DNA from: an uncultured Oscillospiraceae bacterium
GTDB taxonomy: Bacteria; Bacillota_A; Clostridia; Oscillospirales; Oscillospiraceae
Direction of reading: 5' to 3'
Assembly (NCBI GenBank): GCA_944386965.1
Contig: CALXDE010000083.1
Location: 1-12,727, forward strand
DNA: 12,727 nt
In this document: positions 5,137 through 12,604 of the stretch, one piece after another
How positions within the stretch are numbered: the stretch's first letter is position 1
Layout of the letters: each line of letters opens with the position of its first letter
Notes under the pieces: model-generated
Database searches by the model: none
What the model was told of the DNA's origin: nothing
Seen by the model: the letters and a program-made list of their open reading frames with translations, nothing else
Translations under genes and position numbers: made by a program

Positions 5137-5919
5137 TCCGGTGGAGCAGTCAACATAATACACATAGGCGTCCGCCGTGATCTGCCACTTGGCGGCCAGC
5201 TCCAGCGCGGCGGAAGGGCCGGACTGCAGGGCGTAGACCGGCGCGATGTCCTGGACGCTGTTGCAGACCATGCCGGTTTCGTTGCGATAGTCCAGCAGCT
5301 GCACCAGCGCGTCCACCGCCGTCAGAGAGGAGGGGGAGGAGGCGGTGCTGGCGGTGGAGACATAGGTTCCGGACAGCTCGGTGAGATTGCCGCTCTGAAA
5401 GCGGAAGGTGACGGTGCAGTTGTAGATGGCGATCTCCCCCAGGTATTGGGTGGCGGTGAAGGTGCCGGTGCCGTCCGGAAAAGCGGTATCGGGGCGGTAG
5501 CCGTGGGCCTGACAAAAGGACTCGCAGAACGCCGCGGGGTCCTCCACGAACCGGGACGCAGGGGCAAAATCGAAATTGCCGCCGTTGCGGAAATGGACCG
5601 TTCCGTGCTCTCCTGTATAGGAATAGATGCCGCCGCCCTGGTGCTCGGCGGCCGCGCTCTCCCCCAGGAGCATGGCGGCGATCTCCGCCTCCGCGTCCAG
5701 ATCCCGCTGAACGGAGAGAGAGGCCAGCGGCGCCGCGTCCAGTTCCAGATCCTCCGAGAGGGAGATGGCGCTGGCGTCAAAGAGGCTGTGCAGCTCCTCC
5801 AGCATCGCCAGACGGGCCCGGGTCCCCTGGAGGCGGTAGTGCACCAGCAGGGCGGCCAGAAAGATATTCAAAATCAGAAGAATCAGGATCACGATATTCT
5901 TCAGACGATAGGATTCCAC
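5119..5919 (-). CDS. yycI: YycI-like membrane-anchored regulator of WalK
   Basis: A 266-residue protein with a single N-terminal membrane helix (about residues 7-26, IVILILLILNIFLAALLVHY) and a large extracytoplasmic part. The C-terminal half (about 165-266), ending in AAKWQITADAYVYYVDCSTGDIIRA, has the PepSY-like pattern with a YYVD..tG.i strand found in YycI and YycH. In Bacillus YycH and YycI contact WalK in the membrane and tune its kinase activity. Assignment here rests on that topology, the C-terminal pattern and position as last gene after walR, walK and yycH; sequence divergence is large. The GTG at 5919 was chosen because AAAGGGGG lies 7-8 bases before it and the membrane helix follows at once; a longer ATG start (5988) would overlap yycH and place a 23-residue hydrophilic lead before the signal anchor. 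It lies 53 bases after yycH. Confidence 0.78.
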   Translation of the reverse strand: MESYRLKNIVILILLILNIFLAALLVHYRLQGTRARLAMLEELHSLFDASAISLSEDLELDAAPLASLSVQRDLDAEAEIAAMLLGESAAAEHQGGGIYSYTGEHGTVHFRNGGNFDFAPASRFVEDPAAFCESFCQAHGYRPDTAFPDGTGTFTATQYLGEIAIYNCTVTFRFQSGNLTELSGTYVSTASTASSPSSLTAVDALVQLLDYRNETGMVCNSVQDIAPVYALQSGPSAALELAAKWQITADAYVYYVDCSTGDIIRA

Positions 5920-5972
5920 AGGCGTTCCCCCTTTCTCTGGGAGGTCAGCGGGCGCGCAGAGGCGGACAGAAC

Positions 5973-7274
5973 CTAGGCGACCAGCCACTCGGCGGTGACG
6001 GTTTCGCCGCCCCGATCCACATAGCCCTTGGTGAGAAACACATTCTCATACGCTGTGGCCATGTGGATGGCCTGGGCCAGGGGCAGCAGGTGATACGTGT
6101 CCTCCGCCGCGGTGTACTGCCGGTATTGGAGGCGGAAATAGGTGATGGCCCTCCCGGTGGTCCGCACCTCCAGAGCGGCCCCGTCGGCAAGATGGACGGG
6201 AATGCCGTCCACCAGGTAGTCAAAGGTGATGAGATAGCCCGACTCCGTGGGATGGATGCCGGTGAAGTAGAAGTCCGCCTCCAGCAGGACCTCCTCGGGC
6301 AGCAGGACCTCCGCCAGACGGCGGGCCGCCAGAACGGCCTCGGCCTGGGTGGGGGCGCTCCCTCTGGAGGGGATGACATAGAGCGCGCTGGCAGCGTCGG
6401 CATCGCCGCTGTACTGGATGACCCCGTCGTGATAGACCCGGAAGGTCCGGGGGAACTCCACCACCTCAATGCCGTCGGTCAGGTTGTAGCGGGCGATGGT
6501 GTGGGGGTTGAAATCCAGCATATCCAGCAGCGTGTCCACATCTCCGGCCAGGGCCGGCAGCGAGGCGGTGAGGACCATGGCCTCCGCCGCCTCACTGCTG
6601 AGAACGGTGTAGGGGGAGAGGTGTCCATACGTCTCCGGGTCCTCATAGGCAAAGGCCACGTCGCCGAAATCCGCGGAGAAGCTGAGGATCAGACTCTCCA
6701 GAGCGGTGTATTCCACGGCGGTGTCATAGCGGGTGATCTCTCCCACACCGTCCCAAAGATAGAGCTGGGTCCCTGTGCCGGAGGCGGCGATCAGCACATA
6801 GCGGATCTCCAGATCCGCGGTGAAGTCGGCGCCGAACCATCCGGCCAGGATGGAGGCGGGGACGGGGGCAAGATAGTCCAGAAAGAGGCTGGTCCCCTCC
6901 AGCGCCCGCAGGAAGATCTCCTCAGATACGACGGCGCCGCTCCCTGCGGAACCCAGAGCCTCCAGCAGCAGGTTGGAGGAGTGGAGCAGGCCGCTCTCCA
7001 CCTCGCTGGCCAGCATGCGGCCGTAGCGCCCCTGGTCCGAGGTGGCCACCAGATTGAAGGGGGCGGCCATACCGCTGAGATCGGAGGAGGGGGCGGATTC
7101 CCCGGCGGCGGGATTGCTCAGAAAATTGTTGAGGGAGGGGATGGGACCGCTGCCGTCGGACTCATAGGAGAACACTGTCACCAGCAGCGCGGCGGCCAGC
7201 GCGCTGAGGAAGAGGATGCAGGCGTTCTGCAGCAGGGCCACCCGCCGCTTTCCGGTTGTGTCAGACTTTTTCAT
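5973..7274 (-). CDS. yycH: YycH-like membrane-anchored regulator of WalK
   Basis: A 433-residue protein, close to the 450 or so of Bacillus YycH. Residues 1-12 are basic, a single membrane helix covers about 14-34 (LQNACILFLSALAAALLVTV), and the remaining 400 residues should lie outside. The C-terminal region has SGYLITFDYLVDGIPVHLADG and a following LRTTGRAITYFRLQYRQY-like strand pattern (written in the protein as VRTTGRAITYFRLQY), as in the YycH C-terminal PepSY-like domain. With YycI it would form the complex that modulates WalK. The ATG at 7274 has GGAGG 6 bases upstream and overlaps the end of walK by 14 bases, which implies coupled translation and fits equal production of sensor and regulator. 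The function call is by synteny and topology more than by residue identity. Confidence 0.8.
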   Translation of the reverse strand: MKKSDTTGKRRVALLQNACILFLSALAAALLVTVFSYESDGSGPIPSLNNFLSNPAAGESAPSSDLSGMAAPFNLVATSDQGRYGRMLASEVESGLLHSSNLLLEALGSAGSGAVVSEEIFLRALEGTSLFLDYLAPVPASILAGWFGADFTADLEIRYVLIAASGTGTQLYLWDGVGEITRYDTAVEYTALESLILSFSADFGDVAFAYEDPETYGHLSPYTVLSSEAAEAMVLTASLPALAGDVDTLLDMLDFNPHTIARYNLTDGIEVVEFPRTFRVYHDGVIQYSGDADAASALYVIPSRGSAPTQAEAVLAARRLAEVLLPEEVLLEADFYFTGIHPTESGYLITFDYLVDGIPVHLADGAALEVRTTGRAITYFRLQYRQYTAAEDTYHLLPLAQAIHMATAYENVFLTKGYVDRGGETVTAEWLVA

Positions 7275-9072
7275 CCCGGGCCTCCAGTAGACGGTCCTGC
7301 CGGATGGGCAGGACGATGCGCACCGTGGTGCCGGGGCCCTGGTGGGCCACCAGGCCGATGGTGCCGCCGTGGCGCTCCACCAGCTCCTTGGCGATGGAGA
7401 GCCCCAGACCGGTGCCGCCGCTCTCCCGGGAGCGGGCCTTGTCCACCCGGTAGAAGCGGTCGAAGATGCGGTCCCAGTCCTGTTTGGGGATGCCGATGCC
7501 GTTGTCGGACACCTCCATCCAGACCTGATCCTGGGTGGAGCCGGCGCTGACGGCGATGTGCCCCCCCTCAGGCGTGTATTTGATGGAGTTGCCGATGACG
7601 TTCATCATCACCTGCTCCAGGCGGTCCTGGTCCCCCACGATCATGGGGAGCTCCCCGGAGTGGTAGAGGCGCTCCAGGGTGTGGCCATGGCGCTGGGCGT
7701 CCAGCTCCACGGCCCGGCACACGCTGTCGATGGCGTCGCCAAAGTGGAAGCGGGTCATCTGCAGCTCCGACTGACCGCTGTCCAGCCGGCTGAGGGTCAG
7801 CAGATCCTGGACGATGTGGGTCATGCGGTCCGTCTCGCCGATGATGATGTCCAGGAAGCTCCTGGAGATCTCCTGGGGGACCTCGTCGGTGTCCCGCAGC
7901 GTCTCGGCGTAGCTGCGGATATTGGTCAGGGGGGTGCGCAGCTCGTGGGAGACGTTGGCCACGAATTCCTTTCGCATCTCCTCGTTCTTCCGCTGGGCGG
8001 TGACGTCGTGGAGCACGGCCATCACGCCGCTGCCGCTCTCCTGGTCGAAGGGCGCGAAATACACCTCCAGGAATTTTCCGTGGATGTGCAGCTCCGCCTC
8101 CTTGAAGTTGGGGCGGCGCAGCTTGGTCAGCTCCGCCAGGGGAAAGAGGGCGCCGAAGAGAGAGTCGTAGTCCATGTCCTCCACCGCCCGCTCCAGCATG
8201 TCGCTGGCGGCGGGATTGCAGTGGACGATGGACCCGTCTCCGGCGAAGGCTACCACCCCGTCGGTCATGTGGAGAAACAGGGTGTCCAGCTTGTTGCGCT
8301 CATTCTCCACCGTCAGCAGGTTCTCCTCCAGCATGGCGGCCATGTCGTTGAAGGTGGTGGTGAGAATGCCGATCTCGTCGGAGGAGGCCACGTCGATGGG
8401 GGCGGAGAAGTCTCCGGCGGCCACCCGCTCGGCCCCCTCGGTCAGGCGCTCGATGGGGGTGATCATGGTCTTGCTCAGAAGGAAGCTCAGCAGCACCGAG
8501 ATGAGAAGCCCCACCAGCAGAGCCTGGACAATGATGAGAAACATCTGGCTGTTCAGATCGCTGACGGTGCCGCGGTTGTCATAAATATAGATGATGTAGC
8601 TGCTCCCGCCGCCGGTAATGGGAATGGCCACATCCATATAGCTGGCGGTGATGTCGCTGCTGTCCCCCACCTCGTCGGTGCCCTGGGCGATGCTGCTGCG
8701 GGCGGTGATGAGGTTGGGGGTGGCGGTGAGATAGGGCACCTCGGCGCTGTCGACGCTGCTGGCCAGCAGCGCGCCAGTCTCCCCGTCCAGAATGTAGTAG
8801 TTGCGGTTGCGGTAGTCAATGCCCAGAGGGGCCGCGTTGGCTTCGATGGCGTTCTGGATATCCTCCAGACCGTCCTCCCGGCCCGCCATGGCGCGCAGGT
8901 TGTTGACAAAGGAGGCGTTGGAGGAGCCGAAGATGGCTTCCACCTGCTGGTAGAAATCGTCAATGAAAAAGCCGGTGATACTGGTCATCAGAAACGCACC
9001 CACAATGGTCATCAGGGAGGTGATGAGCAGCAGCATGATCAGCACCAGCTTCATGTGCAGGCTGCGGAACAT
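7261..9072 (-). CDS. walK: sensor histidine kinase WalK
   Basis: WalK (VicK, YycG) is the membrane kinase that phosphorylates WalR in response to the state of the cell wall. The 603 residues match the family: membrane helix 1 at about 9-30, an extracellular Cache-like domain at about 31-175, membrane helix 2 at about 177-200, HAMP at 200-253, a PAS domain at about 258-360 (MTDGVVAFAGDGSIVHCNPAA), the HisKA dimer helix with phosphoacceptor H376 in NVSHELRTP, and the ATPase domain with N491/N495, DNGIGIP (523-529) and GGTGLGLSI (552-560). The ATG at 9072 has AAGGAGG 7 bases upstream; longer forms read back into walR. It starts 50 bases after walR and overlaps yycH. All catalytic residues are intact. 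The single cytoplasmic PAS plus HAMP arrangement is the usual WalK layout. Confidence 0.95.
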   Translation of the reverse strand: MFRSLHMKLVLIMLLLITSLMTIVGAFLMTSITGFFIDDFYQQVEAIFGSSNASFVNNLRAMAGREDGLEDIQNAIEANAAPLGIDYRNRNYYILDGETGALLASSVDSAEVPYLTATPNLITARSSIAQGTDEVGDSSDITASYMDVAIPITGGGSSYIIYIYDNRGTVSDLNSQMFLIIVQALLVGLLISVLLSFLLSKTMITPIERLTEGAERVAAGDFSAPIDVASSDEIGILTTTFNDMAAMLEENLLTVENERNKLDTLFLHMTDGVVAFAGDGSIVHCNPAASDMLERAVEDMDYDSLFGALFPLAELTKLRRPNFKEAELHIHGKFLEVYFAPFDQESGSGVMAVLHDVTAQRKNEEMRKEFVANVSHELRTPLTNIRSYAETLRDTDEVPQEISRSFLDIIIGETDRMTHIVQDLLTLSRLDSGQSELQMTRFHFGDAIDSVCRAVELDAQRHGHTLERLYHSGELPMIVGDQDRLEQVMMNVIGNSIKYTPEGGHIAVSAGSTQDQVWMEVSDNGIGIPKQDWDRIFDRFYRVDKARSRESGGTGLGLSIAKELVERHGGTIGLVAHQGPGTTVRIVLPIRQDRLLEARDEKV

Positions 9073-9122
9073 GGCAGAGCCTCCTTGTCGGGGAAAGATC
9101 GGAGCGCGGCGGAGATCCGCTC

Positions 9123-9827
9123 TCACTCGGCGGTAAAGTAGTAGCCCACGCCCCGGCGGGTCAGAATATAGGCGGGGGCGGCGGGATCGTCCTCGATCTT
9201 CTCCCGCAGGCGGCGGACCGTCACATCCACCGTGCGCACATCGTCCCCCACATAGCCGTAGTTCCACACCTGCTCCATCAGGTCAATGCGGCTGTAAACC
9301 TTCCCCGGGTGGCTGGCGAGAAACGTCAGCAGTTCATACTCCCGCTGGGTCAGGCCGATGACTCTGCCGGCCTTGGTCACCTGATATGTATCGGTGTTGA
9401 TGATCAGATCCGTGCCGGTGTCCATGGTGTTGGCGGCGGCATCCGAATGGAGCATGGCGGTGCGGCGGATGTTGGCCTTGACCCGGGCCATAAGCTCCCG
9501 CATGGAGAAGGGCTTGGTGATGTAGTCATCGGCCCCGATCTCCAGTCCCAGGACCTTGTCCGCCTCCTCCTCCCGGGCGGTGAGGATCAGCACCGGCACG
9601 TTGTCCCCGTCTCCGCGCAGCGCCCGGCACACGTCGAACCCGTTCATCCGCGGGAGCATCACGTCCAGCAGAATGATGTCCGGGTGCCGCTCCCGGGCCA
9701 GCGCGAGGCCGGTATCCCCGTCGTAGGCCTCCAGCGTCTCAAACCCCTCCCGCTGAAGATTGAAGCGGAGAATATCCACAATATTTTTCTCGTCCTCCAC
9801 GATGAGAACGGTCTTTTTCTGTTCCAT
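9123..9827 (-). CDS. walR: response regulator WalR (OmpR/PhoB family)
   Basis: WalR (VicR, YycF) is the DNA-binding partner of WalK and in Bacillus and Staphylococcus an essential activator of wall hydrolase genes. The 234 residues hold a receiver domain (about 5-120) with acidic pair E11/D12, phosphoacceptor D55 in LLDVMLP, T83 and K105, and a winged-helix domain (about 135-233) with LTQREYELLTFLA, YVGDDVRTVDVTVRRLREKIE as recognition region and the RGVGYYF wing. WalR-type regulators commonly carry ...NYGYVGDVRTVDV..RRLREKIE.., as here, apart from an extra D. I chose the ATG at 9827 with GGGAGGG at a short 3-4 base distance; the ATG at 9839 lies before that ribosome binding site. It begins 41 bases after the Nudix gene without an intervening terminator, so it is probably read from upstream. 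Confidence 0.94.
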   Translation of the reverse strand: MEQKKTVLIVEDEKNIVDILRFNLQREGFETLEAYDGDTGLALARERHPDIILLDVMLPRMNGFDVCRALRGDGDNVPVLILTAREEEADKVLGLEIGADDYITKPFSMRELMARVKANIRRTAMLHSDAAANTMDTGTDLIINTDTYQVTKAGRVIGLTQREYELLTFLASHPGKVYSRIDLMEQVWNYGYVGDDVRTVDVTVRRLREKIEDDPAAPAYILTRRGVGYYFTAE

Positions 9828-9868
9828 AGTCCCTCCCATGTCGGTGGAAAAGCGAGGGCCTGGCCCCT

Positions 9869-10405
9869 TTACAGCCCCAGCAGCAGTTTGGCCTTCAAAA
9901 CGGCGATGCAGGTCTTGGCGTCAGTGATCTCCCCGGTGAGAATGCGGTCCACCAGGATGTGGAAGGGGACCCGCTCCACGTCCAAAAACTCATCCTCGTC
10001 CGGCTGCATCTCCCCCCAGGTGAGGTTTCGGGCCAGGTACAGGCGGATGATCTCATCGGAGAAACCCGGAGAGGGATAGACATTTCCCAGGGAGGTGAGC
10101 TTTTCAGCGCTGGCGCCAGTCTCCTCCTTCAGCTCCCGCAGGGCGGCGTGATAGGGGTCCTCCCCCCGCTCCAGTTTTCCCGCCGGGATCTCCGGCAGCG
10201 TCTGCTGGTAGGCATAGCGGTACTGGGTGACGATGAGGACGTTGTTCTCCTTGTCCAGAGCCAGGATTCCCACTCCGCCGGGGTGGTTGACAATCTCCCG
10301 GGTGGAGGTGCTGCCGTTGGGCAGCTCCACCTTGTCCACGTGGACCTTGATGATCCGCCCGTCGAAGATGGGCTGGCGCTCCAGTGTTTTTTCGATCAGT
10401 TCCAT
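9869..10405 (-). CDS. Nudix hydrolase, ADP-ribose pyrophosphatase type
   Basis: A 178-residue cytoplasmic Nudix enzyme. The Nudix box is complete: G76, E82, then RELKEETGA (90-98), which fits Gx5Ex7REUxEExGU. The preceding LPEIPAG and the TREIVNHPGGVGILAL and QYRYA segments are those of the ADP-ribose pyrophosphatase (NudF/YqkG) group, which splits ADP-ribose into AMP and ribose 5-phosphate. Substrate range within the group varies, so the substrate is inferred. The ATG at 10405 has AGGAGG 9 bases upstream. It starts 16 bases after the GDPD-like gene and 41 bases precede walR, so it is placed in the same transcription unit. Its relation to the Wal genes is not known; it may be simply co-transcribed. 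Confidence 0.92.
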   Translation of the reverse strand: MELIEKTLERQPIFDGRIIKVHVDKVELPNGSTSTREIVNHPGGVGILALDKENNVLIVTQYRYAYQQTLPEIPAGKLERGEDPYHAALRELKEETGASAEKLTSLGNVYPSPGFSDEIIRLYLARNLTWGEMQPDEDEFLDVERVPFHILVDRILTGEITDAKTCIAVLKAKLLLGL

Positions 10406-10421
10406 TTGCAATGGCCTCCTC

Positions 10422-11339
10422 TTAGGTTCTCGTGATCTCCGCCGGGTCGATCCGGTCGGAGTAGACGCCCCAGGCGCCCTCGCTGAGATAGCGGCTGGCC
10501 TGGGCCGGGTCGTTGACGGTGTGAAGCCAGACCTGGATGCCGCTGTTGTCCAGGACGGGAAGCAGGTCCGGCGTGTACAGAAAATGCCACATGACAATCC
10601 CTTCGATTCCGCGGCGCTTGCAGGAGAGGACATACTGGAGCAGCACGTCGGCCTCGCCGTAGAAGGAGGTCTGGTACAGGGTCAGCAGATAGTGGTCGAA
10701 GTGGTGGACCGCCTCCACGGTGTCCTGCATCTCCGGAGTGTAGAGCTGGACAATAAGCCGGTCAAAGAGGTGGAGCATGCCCCACTCCTCCGCCTCCTCC
10801 ACCATGGCGGTGTACTGTTCGGTGACGCTCTCGTCATCCGTATCCTTGCCGTCGATAATGAAATAGATATCCGGATAGAGGGCCAGAAGTCCCAGAAGAT
10901 CCAGGAAGGTCAGGGGCGTGTACTGCCCATAGATGGGAATGTCCCGGAATTCCTCCGCCGTGGGGATGTGCTCCGGGTCGACCCCCTCCTGGAGCCCCGC
11001 GGACCAGTCGTGGCGCAGGACCACCCGGCCGTCTTCCGCCATGGCCAGGTCGCACTCGAAGAGGCGGTAGCCCGCGGCGTAGCTGGCCTGGAACGCCTCC
11101 AGACTGTTGGTGCCGGTATAGCCGTCGATCTGTCCCATGGCGTGGGCCGCCAGGGGATAGCTGGTGTAAGGCGCGGGGGTCAGAGCCTCCCAGAGGGCGT
11201 TCCCGCCCCCCGCGGCCAGAGATGGCAGGCGGAGGGCCGGAAAGAGAGAGAGCGCCAGCAGCGTCGCCGCGCACAGCAGCGCCGGCATGGCGGCGGGAAG
11301 GCCGGGAATCGGATGTGTTCGCTTATCGCAGATTGTCAT
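10422..11339 (-). CDS. membrane-anchored GDPD/PI-PLC-superfamily phosphodiesterase
   Basis: A 305-residue protein with an N-terminal membrane helix or uncleaved signal (about residues 17-38) and a TIM-barrel phosphodiesterase domain (about 62-303), probably outside the membrane. Matching motifs are AHAMGQIDGYTGTNSLEAF (H66, N78, E81) in place of the canonical AHRG...PENT, then LFECDL (E95, D97), VVLRHDW (H110), FIIDGKD and WLHTVNDP. The HA.G and TNSLEAF variant is shared by an uncharacterised bacterial subfamily within the GDPD/PI-PLC superfamily, as far as I recall it. Canonical enzymes split glycerophosphodiesters to glycerol 3-phosphate and an alcohol; here the substrate could be an envelope phosphodiester such as a teichoic acid or lipid head group, which is inference from location. 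The ATG at 11339 has only a weak GGTGA upstream. A good promoter lies 30 bases before it, making this the first gene of the leftward unit. Confidence 0.85.
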   Translation of the reverse strand: MTICDKRTHPIPGLPAAMPALLCAATLLALSLFPALRLPSLAAGGGNALWEALTPAPYTSYPLAAHAMGQIDGYTGTNSLEAFQASYAAGYRLFECDLAMAEDGRVVLRHDWSAGLQEGVDPEHIPTAEEFRDIPIYGQYTPLTFLDLLGLLALYPDIYFIIDGKDTDDESVTEQYTAMVEEAEEWGMLHLFDRLIVQLYTPEMQDTVEAVHHFDHYLLTLYQTSFYGEADVLLQYVLSCKRRGIEGIVMWHFLYTPDLLPVLDNSGIQVWLHTVNDPAQASRYLSEGAWGVYSDRIDPAEITRT

Positions 11340-11369
11340 AGGTCACCACAGCATTACATAATTATTTTT

Positions 11370-11398
11370 ATTATACCAAAGCCGCTGGAGAAATGCAA
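11370..11398 (-). promoter_or_regulatory. promoter of the GDPD-Nudix-walRK unit
   Basis: On the minus strand TTGCAT (11398-11393), a 17-base spacer ending in TGG, and a perfect TATAAT (11375-11370) form an extended -10 promoter. Transcription would begin near 11363, about 24 bases before the first start codon. No other promoter is obvious before walR, so it may drive the chain as far as the yycI terminator. Confidence 0.75.
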
Positions 11399-11435
11399 TT
11401 TCTTTTCCAGCTCCGGCGGCTCCGGAATATTCCGG
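11381..11435. promoter_or_regulatory. dyad and palindrome between divergent promoters
   Basis: GCCGCTGGAG (11381-11390) and CTCCGGCGGC (11411-11420) are inverted copies with one mismatch. They bracket the -35 box of the leftward promoter; the left arm is in its spacer. Next to them CCGGAATATTCCGG (11422-11435) is a perfect 14-base palindrome, and TCCGGCGG occurs twice (11412-11419, 11431-11438). These could be operator sites; the protein that would bind is unknown. Confidence 0.4.
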
Positions 11436-11455
11436 CGGTTTTTCCCACGGTTCCC

Positions 11456-11484
11456 TTGCAAGGCGCGCTTGCCTGTGCTATAAT
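11456..11484 (+). promoter_or_regulatory. promoter of smpB
   Basis: TTGCAA (11456-11461), a 17-base spacer ending in TGC, and a perfect TATAAT (11479-11484). The start would be near 11491, about 26 bases before the smpB ATG. Architecture is the same as in the divergent promoter and the tRNA promoter. Confidence 0.8.
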
Positions 11485-11516
11485 ATAAACCCGATATTGC
11501 CTGAGAGGAGGTTCCC

Positions 11517-11978
11517 ATGGAGAAGTCCGGCATCAAGATCGCAGCCCAGAACCGCAAGGCCCGCCACGACTACTTTGTGGAGGACACCTATGAGGCGGGG
11601 ATCGAGCTGTGCGGCACGGAGGTCAAGTCCATCCGGGCGGGCACGCTGAATTTGAAGGATTCCTATTGTATTGCCAAAAACGGGGAAGTATACGTTCACG
11701 GCATGCACATCTCCCCCTATGAGCACGGCAACATCTTCAACAAGGACCCGGTTCGGCCCCGGCGCCTGCTGATGCACAAGCGGGAGATCCGCAAGCTCCA
11801 GGCTCTGGTCCAGCAGGACGGCATGGCCCTGGTGCCCCTGAGCGTCTACTTCAAAAACGCCCGGGTGAAGGTGGAGGTGGGCGTGTGCAAGGGCAAGAAG
11901 AACTACGACAAGCGGGACGCCGCCGCCAAGCGGGACGCCAAGCGGGAGATGGACCGGGCCATGAAGTCCCGGTACTGA
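11517..11978 (+). CDS. smpB: SsrA-binding protein SmpB
   Basis: SmpB binds the tRNA-like end of tmRNA and delivers it to ribosomes stalled on broken messages, where it stands in for the missing codon-anticodon contact. The 153 residues match the family. The OB-fold core starts with [25 protein letters not shown] and has the hallmark [10 protein letters not shown] (about 33-42) and LKDSYC; the basic C-terminal tail [21 protein letters not shown] is the part that enters the mRNA channel and becomes helical. The ATG at 11517 has AGGAGG 5 bases upstream. It is the first gene of a rightward unit, with ppi and ssrA behind it. The coding sequence is intact and codon use is like that of its neighbours. 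Confidence 0.98.
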   Translation: MEKSGIKIAAQNRKARHDYFVEDTYEAGIELCGTEVKSIRAGTLNLKDSYCIAKNGEVYVHGMHISPYEHGNIFNKDPVRPRRLLMHKREIRKLQALVQQDGMALVPLSVYFKNARVKVEVGVCKGKKNYDKRDAAAKRDAKREMDRAMKSRY

Positions 11979-12030
11979 AATATTTGATAGATCTTGATCG
12001 ATGAATTTATCAGGAAGAGGAGAACACCAC

Positions 12031-12552
12031 ATGTCCAATCCTACTGTAACCATTACCCTGCAAAACGGTCAGGTGATGACCGGGGAGCTCTATCCGGACA
12101 AGGCGCCCAACACGGTGAACAACTTCATTGCCCTCTCCAACAGCGGCTTTTATGACGGGCTCACCTTCCACCGCTGCATCCCCGGCTTCATGATTCAGGG
12201 CGGCTGCCCCAACGGCAACGGGATGGGCGGCCCCGGGTACGCCATCCGGGGAGAGTTCAAGGCCAATGGCTTTGCCAACAACGACATCCTCCACACCACC
12301 GGCGTTCTCTCCATGGCCCGGGCCATGCATCCGGACAGCGCCGGCAGCCAGTTTTTCATCATGGTGGACGCCGCCCCCCATCTGGACGGGCAGTATGCCG
12401 CCTTCGGCAAGATCACGGGCAATGTGGAGGCCGCCATCGCCGTCAGCGAAGTCCCCACGGACATGCGGGACAAGCCACGGACGCCGGTGGTGATCGAGAG
12501 CATCCGGGTGGACACCCAGGGGGTGGACTACCCGGCGCCTGAGAAGAAGTAA
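12031..12552 (+). CDS. cyclophilin-type peptidyl-prolyl cis-trans isomerase
   Basis: A 173-residue cytoplasmic cyclophilin that catalyses cis-trans isomerisation of X-Pro bonds during protein folding. The catalytic face is present: FHR (R48) and FMIQGG (F53, Q56) near residues 46-58, GVLSMARA (91-98), GSQFFIMV (105-112) and PHLDGQYAAFGKI (116-128). The usual W or H of the cyclosporin-binding loop reads QYAAFG here, as in many bacterial forms. There is no signal peptide. The ATG at 12031 follows AGAGGAG by 8 bases; the upstream in-frame ATG at 12001 has no such site and would add ten residues unlike the family. It starts 52 bases after smpB with no terminator between, so the two are probably co-transcribed. 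Confidence 0.96.
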   Translation: MSNPTVTITLQNGQVMTGELYPDKAPNTVNNFIALSNSGFYDGLTFHRCIPGFMIQGGCPNGNGMGGPGYAIRGEFKANGFANNDILHTTGVLSMARAMHPDSAGSQFFIMVDAAPHLDGQYAAFGKITGNVEAAIAVSEVPTDMRDKPRTPVVIESIRVDTQGVDYPAPEKK

Positions 12553-12571
12553 GGTTTTCCGTTGCTTTCTC

Positions 12572-12598
12572 CGGCGGGTTGTTTTGCGCGGCCCGCCG
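12572..12598. other. GC hairpin between ppi and ssrA
   Basis: CGGCGGG (12572-12578) pairs with CCCGCCG (12592-12598) around a 13-base T/G-rich loop. It is 6 bases before the tmRNA 5' end and has no T tract, so it does not look like a terminator; it might mark a 5' processing site. I see no -10 box between ppi and ssrA. Confidence 0.45.
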
Positions 12599-12604
12599 AC
12601 ACAC

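Noticed and set aside
3553..9141. Very long + strand open frames opposite murA, yycH and walK (444-599 codons)
   Set aside because: They are antisense shadows caused by high GC at third codon positions; their translations are low-complexity, rich in G, A, H and Q, and match no family.
11353..11358. Possible WalR box (TGTAAT on the minus strand) near the GDPD promoter
   Set aside because: Only one half-site is present; the second TGTWAH at a 5-base distance is missing, so autoregulation by WalR is not supported.
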